A stretch of DNA of 64,000 nt, from positions 310,001 to 374,000 of the forward strand of contig JAVJSF010000009.1 of assembly GCA_040219555.1 (NCBI GenBank), written 5' to 3'. Position numbers and translations under genes: made by a program. The stretch's first letter is position 1, and the number at the start of each line of letters is the position of its first letter. The DNA comes from JAVJSF01 sp040219555. Its GTDB lineage: Bacteria > Actinomycetota > Thermoleophilia > Miltoncostaeales > Miltoncostaeaceae. The notes beneath the pieces are model-generated. The model saw only the letters and a list, made by a program, of their open reading frames with translations, was not told the origin of the DNA and made no database searches. Positions 15,558 to 23,353 of this stretch are shown piece by piece.

Positions 15558-16553
15558 ATGACGCCACCTCCGCCAGCGGATGAGCGCCGCCGGGCGCGCC
15601 GCCGACGCCTGATCGGCGCCGTCACCGCCGCCATCGTCGCGCTGATCCTCGCCGGCGCGTGGGCGGTCATGGGGCCGGGCGGCTCCGGCGACGGCCCGGA
15701 GAGTTCTCCGGAGCGCGTGGATGCCGGGACGACGGACACCGGGCCCGGGGCCACCACGCGCCCGCGGGCCCGGATCATCCGCTCCCGTACCGAGGGATCC
15801 CCGCCCGCCGAGACCGACCCCACCACCACGTCCGCGACCATCGCCGGGCCGGCCGGCGCTCCTGCGGAGCCCCGGACCCGCACCCGGCGACCCGTGGTGT
15901 GGGTGCAGGCGGGACACGCCGAGCCGCGGGAGCCCGGCTATCGCGCGCAGACCGGCGCCGGCTCCGGGCCCTTCGGCTCGGAGGTGCCGTTCACGACCGA
16001 ACTGACCGAGAAGGTCGTGGCCCTCCTCACCCGGGCCGGGGTGGACGCGCGGCCGGTCGCGGGGCAGGTCGATCCCCTCGGTGCCGAGGGCGCGGCGTTC
16101 GTGTCCCTTCACCACGACTCGCCGGGCGGCGCCGCCGCGTTCGGGCACGCGATCACCGGGGCCGGCGAGAACTACTACCGCGGTGAGGGGACCGGCGGCC
16201 CCAGCCCGACCCCGTACCCGGACTCCGCAGCCCACAGGCCGGCGACCGCCGTGACCGGTCCGGTGGAGAGGGACTCACGGGCGCTGGCCGAGGCCCTCGA
16301 CGCCGCCTACCGCCCGATCTACACCGGACGCAACGGGGCCGGGGGGCGCTACGGGGGAGTCCAGACCAGGGAGGGCAACCCGCGGATGATGAGGTACTAC
16401 GGCTTCTACCGCACCAGCGCACGCGCCCGGGTGCTCGTGGAGGCCGGCGCGGCCGGGGCCGACGACGCCTTCCTGGCCAGGACCGACCTCATCGCCGCCG
16501 CCGTGACCGAGGGCATCGTGGCCCACCTGCGCCGCACCGGCCGCCTGGACTGA
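15558..16553 (+). CDS. N-acetylmuramoyl-L-alanine amidase (Amidase_3-like), membrane-anchored
   Basis: The 331-residue product has a basic N-terminus, one membrane anchor at about residues 19-38, a Thr/Pro/Arg-rich linker to about residue 110, and a catalytic domain. Zinc-ligand and catalytic positions of Amidase_3 can be seen: His in WVQAGHAEP, His in SLHHDS and the final Glu in VLVEAGAAG. The family cleaves the bond between MurNAc and the peptide stem of peptidoglycan. The domain departs from textbook members (no GHGG), so the fold call is good but activity is inferred. TACCGT lies 12-13 nt before the ATG. Confidence 0.75.
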   Translation: MTPPPPADERRRARRRRLIGAVTAAIVALILAGAWAVMGPGGSGDGPESSPERVDAGTTDTGPGATTRPRARIIRSRTEGSPPAETDPTTTSATIAGPAGAPAEPRTRTRRPVVWVQAGHAEPREPGYRAQTGAGSGPFGSEVPFTTELTEKVVALLTRAGVDARPVAGQVDPLGAEGAAFVSLHHDSPGGAAAFGHAITGAGENYYRGEGTGGPSPTPYPDSAAHRPATAVTGPVERDSRALAEALDAAYRPIYTGRNGAGGRYGGVQTREGNPRMMRYYGFYRTSARARVLVEAGAAGADDAFLARTDLIAAAVTEGIVAHLRRTGRLD

Positions 16554-16559
16554 TCCGGT

Positions 16560-16571
16560 CGCGGGCCCGCG
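16560..16571. terminator. Possible bidirectional terminator hairpin
   Basis: A 12-bp perfect palindrome (CGCGGGCCCGCG) lies between the convergent amidase and LLM genes, with further GC-rich inverted sequence after it. There is no U-tract. Confidence 0.25.
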
Positions 16572-16596
16572 CAGGGCCCGGTGGCGCCGCGGGCGA

Positions 16597-17622
16597 CTAC
16601 CCCAGCAGGGCGCCGGCCAGCCGGCGCAGGCCGTCGGGCACGTCGCCTCCGGGCTGGACGCACAACTCATCCACGCCGTCGGCCGCCAGCCCCTGCGCCC
16701 GCTCGCGCAGGGCCGCGGCCGGTGCGGTGAACGAGAAGCGCGCGATGTTGGCGGCGCTCATCAGGGGAGCGTCCTCCGGCAGCACCACCTCGCTGAGGTG
16801 CCCGAGGTGCAGATGCTGGTGGCGGCGGTCGGCCGGGTACGCCGCCTCCACGGCGGCGATGTACCCCTGGGCCTGGAGCCGCAGGTCCGGATCGAGCCCG
16901 TCGAGCCGCCACGGCTGTTCGGCGAAGGCGTGGAAGGCCACGCCCACCACCGGCCCCACCGCCTCCCGCAGCCGCGGGCTGTCCAGCGGCTCGTCGTCGC
17001 CGGCCACGGCGCCCACGGCGTGGACCACCAGGGGCAGGTCCGGCCCGATCCCCTCGCGCAACAGCCCGAGGCCACCCGGGTAGAAGATCCCGGTCATGGC
17101 CCCGTCGCCCAGCCGGCGCGCCAGGGCCTGTGCGCGCGGCCCGCGACACGAGACGTACACCGGCACCGCCCCGCCCCCTTCGGCTCCGCGCACCGGGATC
17201 AGCCGCACGGGGCGTCCCCCCTCGGGGTGCGCCACCTCCTCGCCGGCCAGCAGCGCCCGCACATCACGCACCTCGCTCTCCAGCGCCGCCAGCGGGACGG
17301 GGCCGAGCCCGAGGGTGAACCTGGCCGTGAACCCGGCGCCCGCGGCCACCCGCACGCGGCCCGGCGCCAAGGCCGCCACCGAGGCGAGCGCCGACGCGGT
17401 GGCCACGGGCGCCCGCAGCCGCGGCACCACAACCCCCACGCCCAGGCCGATCCGCCGCGTCCGCTCCGCCGCGCGGGCCAGGGTGGCGAAGGCGTCGTGG
17501 TAGAGCAGCGGCGAGTCGTAGACCCACGCCGATGCGAAACCGAGCTCCTCGGCCAGGGCGATGTGCCGCGGGGTCTCGCGGGTGGGGGCAAGGAACACCC
17601 CGATCTGCGGCATCGGGCTCAT
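16597..17622 (-). CDS. LLM-class (F420-dependent-type) oxidoreductase
   Basis: This 341-residue protein has the luciferase-like TIM-barrel pattern: MPQIGVFLAPTRET, ALAEELGFASAWVYDSP, LARAAERTRRIGLGVGVVVP and a Gly-rich substrate/cofactor loop AAGAGFTARFTLG. In actinobacteria such proteins often use coenzyme F420 rather than FMN, as in tetrahydromethanopterin reductase-like enzymes; the cofactor cannot be fixed from sequence alone. The ATG overlaps the stop of the MFS exporter gene (ATGA), so the enzyme and the transporter are co-expressed, possibly for modifying and exporting a small molecule. Confidence 0.88.
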   Translation of the reverse strand: MSPMPQIGVFLAPTRETPRHIALAEELGFASAWVYDSPLLYHDAFATLARAAERTRRIGLGVGVVVPRLRAPVATASALASVAALAPGRVRVAAGAGFTARFTLGLGPVPLAALESEVRDVRALLAGEEVAHPEGGRPVRLIPVRGAEGGGAVPVYVSCRGPRAQALARRLGDGAMTGIFYPGGLGLLREGIGPDLPLVVHAVGAVAGDDEPLDSPRLREAVGPVVGVAFHAFAEQPWRLDGLDPDLRLQAQGYIAAVEAAYPADRRHQHLHLGHLSEVVLPEDAPLMSAANIARFSFTAPAAALRERAQGLAADGVDELCVQPGGDVPDGLRRLAGALLG

Positions 17623-19064
17623 GTGGTGCGCAATCGTGGCATGCGGGCGGCGCAGACCGCGGCGACCGCCAGGAACGCCACCGCGGCGATCATGGCGGCG
17701 CGGAAGCCGTCCGCCACCAGCAGCCGTCCGGCGGCGTCGGCACGCCCGGCCCCGCTCTCCACCTCCCCGGTCAGGTTCGCGTGGAGGATCGTCCCGAGCA
17801 CCGCGGTGCCGAGCGCCCCTCCGGTGTAGCGCGCGATGTTGAGGATGGCCGAGGCCACGCCCAGCCGGTGCGGCGGCGCCTCGGATATGGCCGTGGTGCT
17901 GACGGCGGCGGTCGACATCGCCATCCCCACCCCGAAGGCGCAGAGCCCCGGCAGCAGGACCGTGTAGTCCTGCTCGGCCGCCGCAAGACCCATCCACAGG
18001 GCTCCCGCCGCCGCCAGCACGAAGCCGCCGGCCGCCAGCCGATCCGAGCCCACGCGCCCCATCACCCGGCCGGCCAGGGGTGCGATGAGGACGTAGGCGG
18101 CGGCGATGGGCATGGTGGCGAAGGCCAGCCCCACCGGCCCGAAGCCGAACAGGGCCGTGAACGCGAAGGGCAGGGCGACGAGCACGCCGAACAGGGCGGC
18201 GGCCGAGATGCCCCCGGCCATGTTGGCCAGCCGTGCGCTGCGCGCGCCGGCCAGTTCCAGGTCGACCATGGGATCGGGCGCGCGGCGCTCGTGCAGCGCG
18301 AACAGGACCAGGGCGACCACGCCGATCGCGGCGCTCACCGCGGTGACCGGCGACCCCCATCCCCAGTCCTCCCCCCGTGAGACGGCCAGCAGGATGCCGA
18401 ACAGGCCCACGGCCGCCAGCAGGGCGCCGGCCAGATCGAAGGTGCGGGCCCGCTCCTCGTGCCGGATCTCCACCATCAGCAGGGCCGCCCCGGCCAGGAC
18501 GACGACGCCGACGATGGGCGAGATCCAGAACACGCTGCGCCAGCCGAACCCCGCGACCAGGACGCCCGCGAGGCCCAGCGCCACGACCGGCGCCAGGCCC
18601 AGTACGCCGCCCATGATCCCCAGCGCCTGCCCGCGCTCGCGGGCCGCGAACAACTCGGCCGCGTACGAGTAGGCCGTGGGCGCCATGGCGCAGGAGCCGA
18701 CGGCCTGGAGGATGCGGAAGGTGATCAGCGAGCCGGCGTTCCACGACAGGGCGCAGAGGATCGACGCCACGCACAGCACGATGACGCCGGCCACGAACAC
18801 GCGGCGGCGCCCGTAGATGTCCCCGGCGCGTCCCGCCAGCGCCAGCAGGGTCGCCTGGGTCACCAGGAAGCCGGTCACCACCCACGAGATGGCCGACACG
18901 TCGACGCCGAGACCCACCGCCATCGCGGGCAGGGCGATGTTGACGATGCTGACGTTGACGACCGCCAGCATCATCCCGCCCGCGACCACCATCAGCGCCA
19001 TCCACCGCCAGCGCGGGTGGGACAGCAGACGGCCGCGCAGGGCGGCGAGGGACGCCGGGCTCAC
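17619..19064 (-). CDS. MFS transporter, DHA2 (14-TM) family
   Basis: The 481-residue protein is almost entirely membrane helices. It has the DHA2 features AVVNVSIVNIALPAM in helix 1, WVVTGFLVTQATLLALAGRAGDIYGRRR (motif A; helix 2-3 loop) and RILQAVGSCAMAPTAYSY. About 14 helices can be counted. The family exports drugs or small molecules using the proton gradient. GTG at 19064 is chosen because it precedes the first helix by about 25 residues; longer readings are Arg/Gln-rich shadow sequence. It is followed directly by the LLM oxidoreductase. Confidence 0.9.
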   Translation of the reverse strand: MSPASLAALRGRLLSHPRWRWMALMVVAGGMMLAVVNVSIVNIALPAMAVGLGVDVSAISWVVTGFLVTQATLLALAGRAGDIYGRRRVFVAGVIVLCVASILCALSWNAGSLITFRILQAVGSCAMAPTAYSYAAELFAARERGQALGIMGGVLGLAPVVALGLAGVLVAGFGWRSVFWISPIVGVVVLAGAALLMVEIRHEERARTFDLAGALLAAVGLFGILLAVSRGEDWGWGSPVTAVSAAIGVVALVLFALHERRAPDPMVDLELAGARSARLANMAGGISAAALFGVLVALPFAFTALFGFGPVGLAFATMPIAAAYVLIAPLAGRVMGRVGSDRLAAGGFVLAAAGALWMGLAAAEQDYTVLLPGLCAFGVGMAMSTAAVSTTAISEAPPHRLGVASAILNIARYTGGALGTAVLGTILHANLTGEVESGAGRADAAGRLLVADGFRAAMIAAVAFLAVAAVCAARMPRLRTT

Positions 19065-19102
19065 GCCGTCGCCCCCGGCCGGCCGGCCGGCGGACGAGGC
19101 GC

Positions 19103-19108
19103 TACCCT
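19103..19108 (+). promoter_or_regulatory. Putative -10 element (TACCCT) of the 19116 membrane protein gene
   Basis: TACCCT lies 7 nt before the ATG at 19116, again a leaderless arrangement, and supports that start. Confidence 0.5.
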
Positions 19109-19115
19109 CCCGCCG

Positions 19116-19682
19116 ATGGCGACGAGCGGCGACAGGCTGTGGCGGTACTCCGGCGTGGCCCGCGTGTGGGCGTGGTCGCTCATCGGCGTCGCGCTGGCGC
19201 TGATGGCGCTGGCCGCGGCGATCCAGGCGGGGGGCGAGGACGGGCTGGGCGGCTCCTGGCTGGCCGCGGCGCTGGGCGTCGCGGCCGGCACGGGCCTCGT
19301 CGGCATCCCGGTGCTGCGGTTCTGGCTGGGGCGGGGCTCGTTGCCGTCGGTGCGCCTGCCCGACGCGGTCCGCGTGTCCGGGCGCTCGCGCCCGCGCGAG
19401 GCCAGCCCGCGCGACTGGCGGCGCTGGACCATCACCTCGGCGGTGCTGCTGTTCATCGGGACGGCGGCGATGCTGCTGTTCCTGATCGCGATCCTGGGCG
19501 GGGGCGGTGTGGCGGAGGGTGTCACGGCGGGCGTCCTCGCCGCCTGGGGGGCCGTCACCCTCGAGGATGTGCGGCGCATCCGCCGCGCCGAGGACGCCGA
19601 GGGGCGCCGCTACTACGCGGCCTGCCGCCGGCCGACCGGCGCAGGCAACCACCTGGTCTGGCTGCGGACCTCGGACACCTGA
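19116..19682 (+). CDS. Hypothetical four-helix membrane protein
   Basis: The 188-residue product has predicted membrane segments at about residues 13-36, 46-68, 108-130 and 135-152, and a polar C-terminal tail of about 35 residues rich in Arg and Glu (DVRRIRRAEDAEGRRYYAAC). I recognise no family. ATG at 19116 follows a TACCCT hexamer by 7 nt. It lies 40 nt upstream of trxB, but trxB has its own promoter-like element, so it may be a separate unit. Confidence 0.7.
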   Translation: MATSGDRLWRYSGVARVWAWSLIGVALALMALAAAIQAGGEDGLGGSWLAAALGVAAGTGLVGIPVLRFWLGRGSLPSVRLPDAVRVSGRSRPREASPRDWRRWTITSAVLLFIGTAAMLLFLIAILGGGGVAEGVTAGVLAAWGAVTLEDVRRIRRAEDAEGRRYYAACRRPTGAGNHLVWLRTSDT

Positions 19683-19710
19683 CCGCCCGGGCGGGCACGG
19701 GCGGCGGTGC

Positions 19711-19716
19711 TAGGAT
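19711..19716 (+). promoter_or_regulatory. Putative -10 element (TAGGAT) of the trxB operon
   Basis: TAGGAT is followed by 6 nt and the ATG at 19723, predicting a leaderless trxB transcript. A GTG at 19750 is an alternative in-frame start but has a poor ribosome-site spacing. Confidence 0.5.
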
Positions 19717-19722
19717 ACCCCC

Positions 19723-20721
19723 ATGGGTATCAGCGATGAACGAGGGGCCGTGCCAGACGACGTCCACGATCTGATCATCATCGGCGGCGGGCCGGCCGGG
19801 TACACCGCGGCGATCTACGCCGCGCGGGCCGGCCTGAAGCCGCTGATGGCCGAGGGCTACGGGGCGGGAGGCCAGCTGATGCTGACCACCGAGGTGGAGA
19901 ACTTCCCCGGCTTCCCCGAGGCCGTCCAGGGGCCCGAGCTGATGCAGCAGATGCGCGCCCAAGCCGAGCGCTTCGGCGCCCGCATCGAGACGGTCGACGT
20001 GGAGCGCGTGGACCTGTCCGAGCGCCCGTTCCACGTCTGGATCGAGGGCGCCGAGCACCGGGCCCAGTCGGTCATCATCGCCACCGGCGCCACGGCGCGG
20101 TGGCTGGACCTGCCCAGCGAGACCGCGCTGCGCGGCTTCGGCGTCTCCACCTGCGCCACCTGCGACGGCTTCTTCTTCAAGGACAAGCCGATGGTCGTGG
20201 TGGGCGGTGGCGACTCGGCCATGGAGGAGGCGGTCTACCTGGCGAGGATGGCCGAGAGCGTCACGATCGTGCACCGCCGCGACAGCTTCCGCGCCTCCGA
20301 GATCATGGCCCGGCGCGCCCTGGACCACGAGAGGATCCACGTGCGCTGGAACGCCGAGGTGGAGGAGGTGCTGGGCGACGGCAAGGTGGAGGGCGTGCGC
20401 GTGCGCGACACCGTGACCGGCGAGATGCAGGACATCCCCACCGCGGCGATGTTCGTGGCCATCGGCCACGACCCCGCCACGGGCCTGTTCCGGGGCCAGA
20501 TCGCCCTGGACGACGAGGGCTACGTCATCACCGACGGCACGCGCACCGACGTCGAGGGCGTGTTCGCCTGCGGCGACGTGCAGGACACCGTCTACCGGCA
20601 GGCCATCACGGCGGCCGCCAGCGGCTGCATGGCCGCGATGGACGCCGAGCGCTGGCTGGAGAGTGTGGACCACAGCGAGGTGCCGCCCGAGGCCGCCCTC
20701 ACCCACGGAAAGGACGCATGA
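19723..20721 (+). CDS. trxB: Thioredoxin-disulfide reductase
   Basis: This 332-residue FAD/NADPH enzyme reduces thioredoxin. The FAD motif LIIIGGGPAGYTAAIYA starts near residue 17, the redox pair is Cys144/Cys147 in TCATCDG, the NADPH motif is VVGGGDSAMEEA, and the C-terminal FAD-binding motif is GVFACGDVQD. Length and motif order match bacterial TrxB. It overlaps trxA by four bases (ATGA), giving a compact redox operon with trxA, an FmdB-type zinc ribbon and a CsoR-like regulator. Confidence 0.97.
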   Translation: MGISDERGAVPDDVHDLIIIGGGPAGYTAAIYAARAGLKPLMAEGYGAGGQLMLTTEVENFPGFPEAVQGPELMQQMRAQAERFGARIETVDVERVDLSERPFHVWIEGAEHRAQSVIIATGATARWLDLPSETALRGFGVSTCATCDGFFFKDKPMVVVGGGDSAMEEAVYLARMAESVTIVHRRDSFRASEIMARRALDHERIHVRWNAEVEEVLGDGKVEGVRVRDTVTGEMQDIPTAAMFVAIGHDPATGLFRGQIALDDEGYVITDGTRTDVEGVFACGDVQDTVYRQAITAAASGCMAAMDAERWLESVDHSEVPPEAALTHGKDA

Positions 20722-21050
20722 CGATGGCCGATGTGATCGAGATCACCACCGACAACTTCCAGGGCACCGTGCTCGAGAGCGAGCTGCCGGTGCTGGTGGA
20801 CTTCTGGGCCGAGTGGTGCGGCCCGTGCCGGATGGTCGCGCCCGTGGTGGCGCAGCTGGCCGAGGACTACGAGGGCAAGCTCGTGGTGGGCAAGCTGAAC
20901 GTGGACACCAGCCCGGAGATCGCCCAGCGCTACAACGTGGCGGGCATCCCGTTCCTCGGCCTGTTCGAGCACGGCGCGCTGGCGCGCCACGCGGTGGGCG
21001 CCATGCCGAAGGCCCAGATCGAGAAGCAGTTGGGCATCGGGGCCGCCTGA
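20718..21050 (+). CDS. trxA: Thioredoxin
   Basis: The 110-residue protein has the thioredoxin fold and active site WCGPC (Cys34, Cys37), followed by the conserved MVAPVVAQLAEDY, and cis-proline segment VAGIPFLGLF (the usual PTL is replaced by PFL). It starts at an ATG inside the trxB stop and has an AAAGGA ribosome site. It is the substrate of the adjacent reductase and could support the AhpE-like peroxiredoxin at 13958. Confidence 0.95.
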   Translation: MTMADVIEITTDNFQGTVLESELPVLVDFWAEWCGPCRMVAPVVAQLAEDYEGKLVVGKLNVDTSPEIAQRYNVAGIPFLGLFEHGALARHAVGAMPKAQIEKQLGIGAA

Positions 21051-21286
21051 TGCCCTCCTACGACATGGCCTGCGATTCCTGCGGGCACCACTTCGAGGTC
21101 TTCCGCCAGGGATTCCTGCGCGAGGACGATCGCGGCTGCCCGCAGTGCGGCGTCGTGGGTGCGCGCCAGCTCTTCACCGGCTTCGTCACCGCCAAGCCCT
21201 CGAAGGGCGACGGCGGGCCGGCGAGCGTGGTGGGCTTCGGCGGTGCCGGCGGCTGCTGCGGGGGTTCCTGTGGGTGCGGTCACTGA
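21050..21286 (+). CDS. FmdB-family zinc-ribbon protein
   Basis: The 78-residue product begins MPSYDMACDSCGHHFEVF, the usual FmdB start with a first CxxC pair, followed by CPQCG as the second pair, giving a zinc-ribbon. The C-terminus is Gly- and Cys-rich (GGCCGGSCGCGH), which could bind another metal. The family's role is not well defined; it was first linked to regulation of formamidase/amidase genes. Its ATG shares one base with the trxA stop (TGATG), so it is translated with the thioredoxin genes. Confidence 0.85.
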   Translation: MPSYDMACDSCGHHFEVFRQGFLREDDRGCPQCGVVGARQLFTGFVTAKPSKGDGGPASVVGFGGAGGCCGGSCGCGH

Positions 21287-21590
21287 GGGGGGCGCCGGCG
21301 GCGCCCCGGTGCTGACCGAGACCGGTCCGGAGGGCGGGACCGCCCTTCGCGCACGCCTGCGCCGCGCCGAGGGGCAGTTGCGCGGCGTCCAGCGGATGCT
21401 CGACGAGGGAGCCGACTCGCAGCAGATCCTCACCCAGCTCGCGGCCGTCAAGGCGGCCGTCGATCAGGTGGGCCTGCAACTCATGTCCGACCGGCTCCGC
21501 TCCTGCGTTGCCGACGGCGAGTCCGGGTGCACGCAGGAGTTCGAGGACGCGATGGCCACCTTCCTGCGCTTCGCGGGCATGGCCCGCTAG
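21270..21590 (+). CDS. CsoR/FrmR-family (DUF156) repressor lacking two metal-ligand positions
   Basis: This protein of about 106 residues has the all-helical CsoR fold: RLRRAEGQLRGVQRMLDEGADSQ near residues 29-51 and ILTQLAAVKAAVDQVG after it. In copper-sensing CsoR the ligands are Cys, then His 25 residues on, then Cys 4 further. With the same spacing this protein has Ser50, Arg75 and Cys79, so two of three ligands are missing; an extra Cys87 is present. It is therefore unlikely to sense Cu(I) in the usual way. GTG at 21270 overlaps fmdB by 17 nt; GTG at 21309 is the alternative. It ends the trxB operon. Confidence 0.8.
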   Translation: MGAVTEGGAGGAPVLTETGPEGGTALRARLRRAEGQLRGVQRMLDEGADSQQILTQLAAVKAAVDQVGLQLMSDRLRSCVADGESGCTQEFEDAMATFLRFAGMAR

Positions 21591-21605
21591 GAGCGCCGGG
21601 GGGGA

Positions 21606-21920
21606 TCAGGCGCGCCGCGGCCAGTGCTCGCGCGGCAGCACGCCGTCCACCGCGTCGCGGTAGCAGGGCAGGTCGCGCAGGTGGCAGTCCAGCAGCACCA
21701 GATAGCGATCGGCGGTGTGGACGTTCATCACCCCCTCCGATGTGCGGGCCGCGCGCACCCGCCGCTCGACGGTCTCGGCGGCCAACCCGTGCCGTTCGCC
21801 GACCCGGCGGGCGAACTCGCTGAGCGACATGTCCTCGGCGGCAAGCCTGCGGTCGATGAGTCGCACCACCTCATTCACCCAGACCCACTCCGGTCCGACC
21901 CCGCCGACCCTCGTCGCCAC
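21606..21920 (-). CDS. Small actinobacterial HTH-like protein
   Basis: The 104-residue product has a helix-turn-helix-like segment (SLSEFARRVGERHGLAAETVERR, split here as SLSEFARRV and AETVERRV) near residues 32-57, then a segment SEGVMNVHTADRYLVLLDCHL and a short tail with CYRDAVDG. The tail pattern is familiar from actinobacterial hypothetical proteins that look like DNA-binding factors. The start is a GTG with a GGGAGG site just upstream. It converges on the csoR-like gene with 15 nt between stops. Function is unknown. Confidence 0.65.
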   Translation of the reverse strand: MATRVGGVGPEWVWVNEVVRLIDRRLAAEDMSLSEFARRVGERHGLAAETVERRVRAARTSEGVMNVHTADRYLVLLDCHLRDLPCYRDAVDGVLPREHWPRRA

Positions 21921-22055
21921 CGCACCCTCCCGCGGAGAAGTCCGGTCGCCTCGCCGACCGGGATTTGGTCACCACGACCACCCGCCGGATGGGTCGGCCG
22001 GCTCCGCCACCGGCGACCCTCGGCCCGGACGGGGGCCACTCACATGTGCGAGATG

Positions 22056-22811
22056 TTACCCGTGCCGGGGGGGTGATTTCACCGCCGGGCGGCCGACTTC
22101 GAGCAGTTCTGTGAGACATGAGATGTGCATGAGTCCGGTGGGCGCTCGTGTCTCATCCACGCCGGGACCGGCGCCGCGGTCGATCAGGATCGCGCGCAGG
22201 CCCGCGGCACGGGCGCCCTCACCGTCGAGCAGCGGGTCGTCGCCCACGTGGACCGCTCGGCCGGGGGTCACCCCCAGGCGATCCAGCGCATGGGCGTAGA
22301 TCGCCGGATCGGGCTTGGCCAGGCCACACACAGCGCTGATGACCACGGTCTCGAAGAGCCCGGCGATCCCGAGGTCCACCAGGATGTCCCCTAACGCCAT
22401 GTCCCAGTTGGAGACCAGCGCCAGGCGCAGCCCCCGCGCGCGCAGGCCCTCCAACGCCGGGAGGGCGTCGGGGTACAGGTGGAAGCGCAGCCCGTCCAGA
22501 AGGATCCCTGCCACGGCCGAAACCGGCGGAGCACCCGGGCCGAGCCGGCGAGCCATCACCTGCGCGCACTCGAGTCGCAGGGCCGCCAGGCCGTCCGGGG
22601 TGCCCGCGCGCAGGTGGTGCTCCCGATAGTGGGACACCTCGGCGACGAAGGCCGCGGCCACGTCGGCCTCGTCGTGGGGGTGGCCGGCGGCCGCCAGGGC
22701 GGCGCGCAGGCGGGGAACCGGCGGCTCCAGGCCGATCAGGGTGCCGTAGGCATCGATCAGCACCACCTCGGTGCCGTCCGGGATCACCGCGGGCTTCTGG
22801 GAAGTGCACAT
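22056..22811 (-). CDS. HAD-superfamily hydrolase, haloacid-dehalogenase-like subgroup
   Basis: The protein of about 251 residues has motif I as LIDAYGTLI: the nucleophile Asp is present, but the usual second Asp is Tyr, as in L-2-haloacid dehalogenases and some HDHD3-type proteins. Motif II is LVSNWD, the motif III Lys is in GLAKPDPAIY, and motif IV is VGDDPLLDGEGA. The cap is of the C1 helical type. Substrate is unknown; the Tyr in motif I argues against an ordinary phosphatase. ATG at 22811 (or GTG at 22814) lies a few bases from a -10-like TATAGA shared with the divergent PBP operon, so the mRNA is probably leaderless. Confidence 0.85.
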   Translation of the reverse strand: MCTSQKPAVIPDGTEVVLIDAYGTLIGLEPPVPRLRAALAAAGHPHDEADVAAAFVAEVSHYREHHLRAGTPDGLAALRLECAQVMARRLGPGAPPVSAVAGILLDGLRFHLYPDALPALEGLRARGLRLALVSNWDMALGDILVDLGIAGLFETVVISAVCGLAKPDPAIYAHALDRLGVTPGRAVHVGDDPLLDGEGARAAGLRAILIDRGAGPGVDETRAPTGLMHISCLTELLEVGRPAVKSPPRHG

Positions 22812-22816
22812 CACGG

Positions 22817-22824
22817 TCTATAGT
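22817..22824. promoter_or_regulatory. Overlapping divergent -10 elements (TATAGA leftward, TATAGT rightward)
   Basis: Only about 20 bp separate the HAD start (22811) and the GTG of the rightward gene (22835). The middle contains TCTATAGT: TATAGT at 22819-22824 on the plus strand and TATAGA at 22822-22817 on the minus strand. Both directions would start transcription at or next to the start codon. This is a candidate symmetrical bidirectional promoter. Confidence 0.5.
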
Positions 22825-22834
22825 CCACCAGGTT

Positions 22835-23353
22835 GTGCGGCGACGGCGTTTCGGAGTGCGATGGGCGAGCCGGCGGCCGGCGGTCGTGGCGATGGCGGTG
22901 CTCCTGGGGGCCGTCCTGCTGTGGGCACCCGCGTTCGTCGCCCATCATCACGCCGATTCACCGGGAGGGGTGGAGGTCAACCGTGCGCGGATCGATCAGG
23001 GCTGGCAGTTCATCATCGACGCGGTGCGCGAATCGCGCGATGCCCGTCTGGGGGATGATGCCCTGGCGCTCGAGTACGCGCAGCGGCTGTGGGCCCGTCC
23101 GTCCGGGCGCGCCGAGCGGGTCGAGCTCACATGGCTCGACGGCCCCTTCACGGTGCCGGTTCCGTCCGACGGCGCCCGCCCCGCCGCCGAGCGACGCCGC
23201 GCCGAGCCCCCATCGCCGTTCGGCTGGGTGGTCTGGGGAATGGTCCGCGGGGGTGAGCGGCAGATGATCGGCCTGCTCGACTACCGCTCAGGCGAGGTCG
23301 TCTGGGACATCAGGCCGCGCCTGCGCGCCGCGACCGCGGCGGTGCGTCCGTGA
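22835..23353 (+). CDS. Hypothetical membrane-anchored protein upstream of PBP1A
   Basis: The 172-residue product has a basic N-terminus, one membrane segment or uncleaved signal at about residues 16-36 (AVVAMAVLLGAVLLWAPAFV), and an extracytoplasmic domain of about 130 residues with no motif I recognise. Its end includes MIGLLDYRSGEVVWDIRP. The TGA overlaps the PBP1A start (GTGA), so it probably works with or helps regulate the penicillin-binding protein. No database family is assigned from sequence alone. Confidence 0.7.
   Translation: MRRRRFGVRWASRRPAVVAMAVLLGAVLLWAPAFVAHHHADSPGGVEVNRARIDQGWQFIIDAVRESRDARLGDDALALEYAQRLWARPSGRAERVELTWLDGPFTVPVPSDGARPAAERRRAEPPSPFGWVVWGMVRGGERQMIGLLDYRSGEVVWDIRPRLRAATAAVRP

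Noticed and set aside
21591..22055. Region 21921-22055 considered for a tRNA or riboswitch
   Set aside because: No cloverleaf, CCA end or known riboswitch core can be read in this 135-nt gap; I see nothing definite in it beyond possible upstream signals for the 21920 gene.
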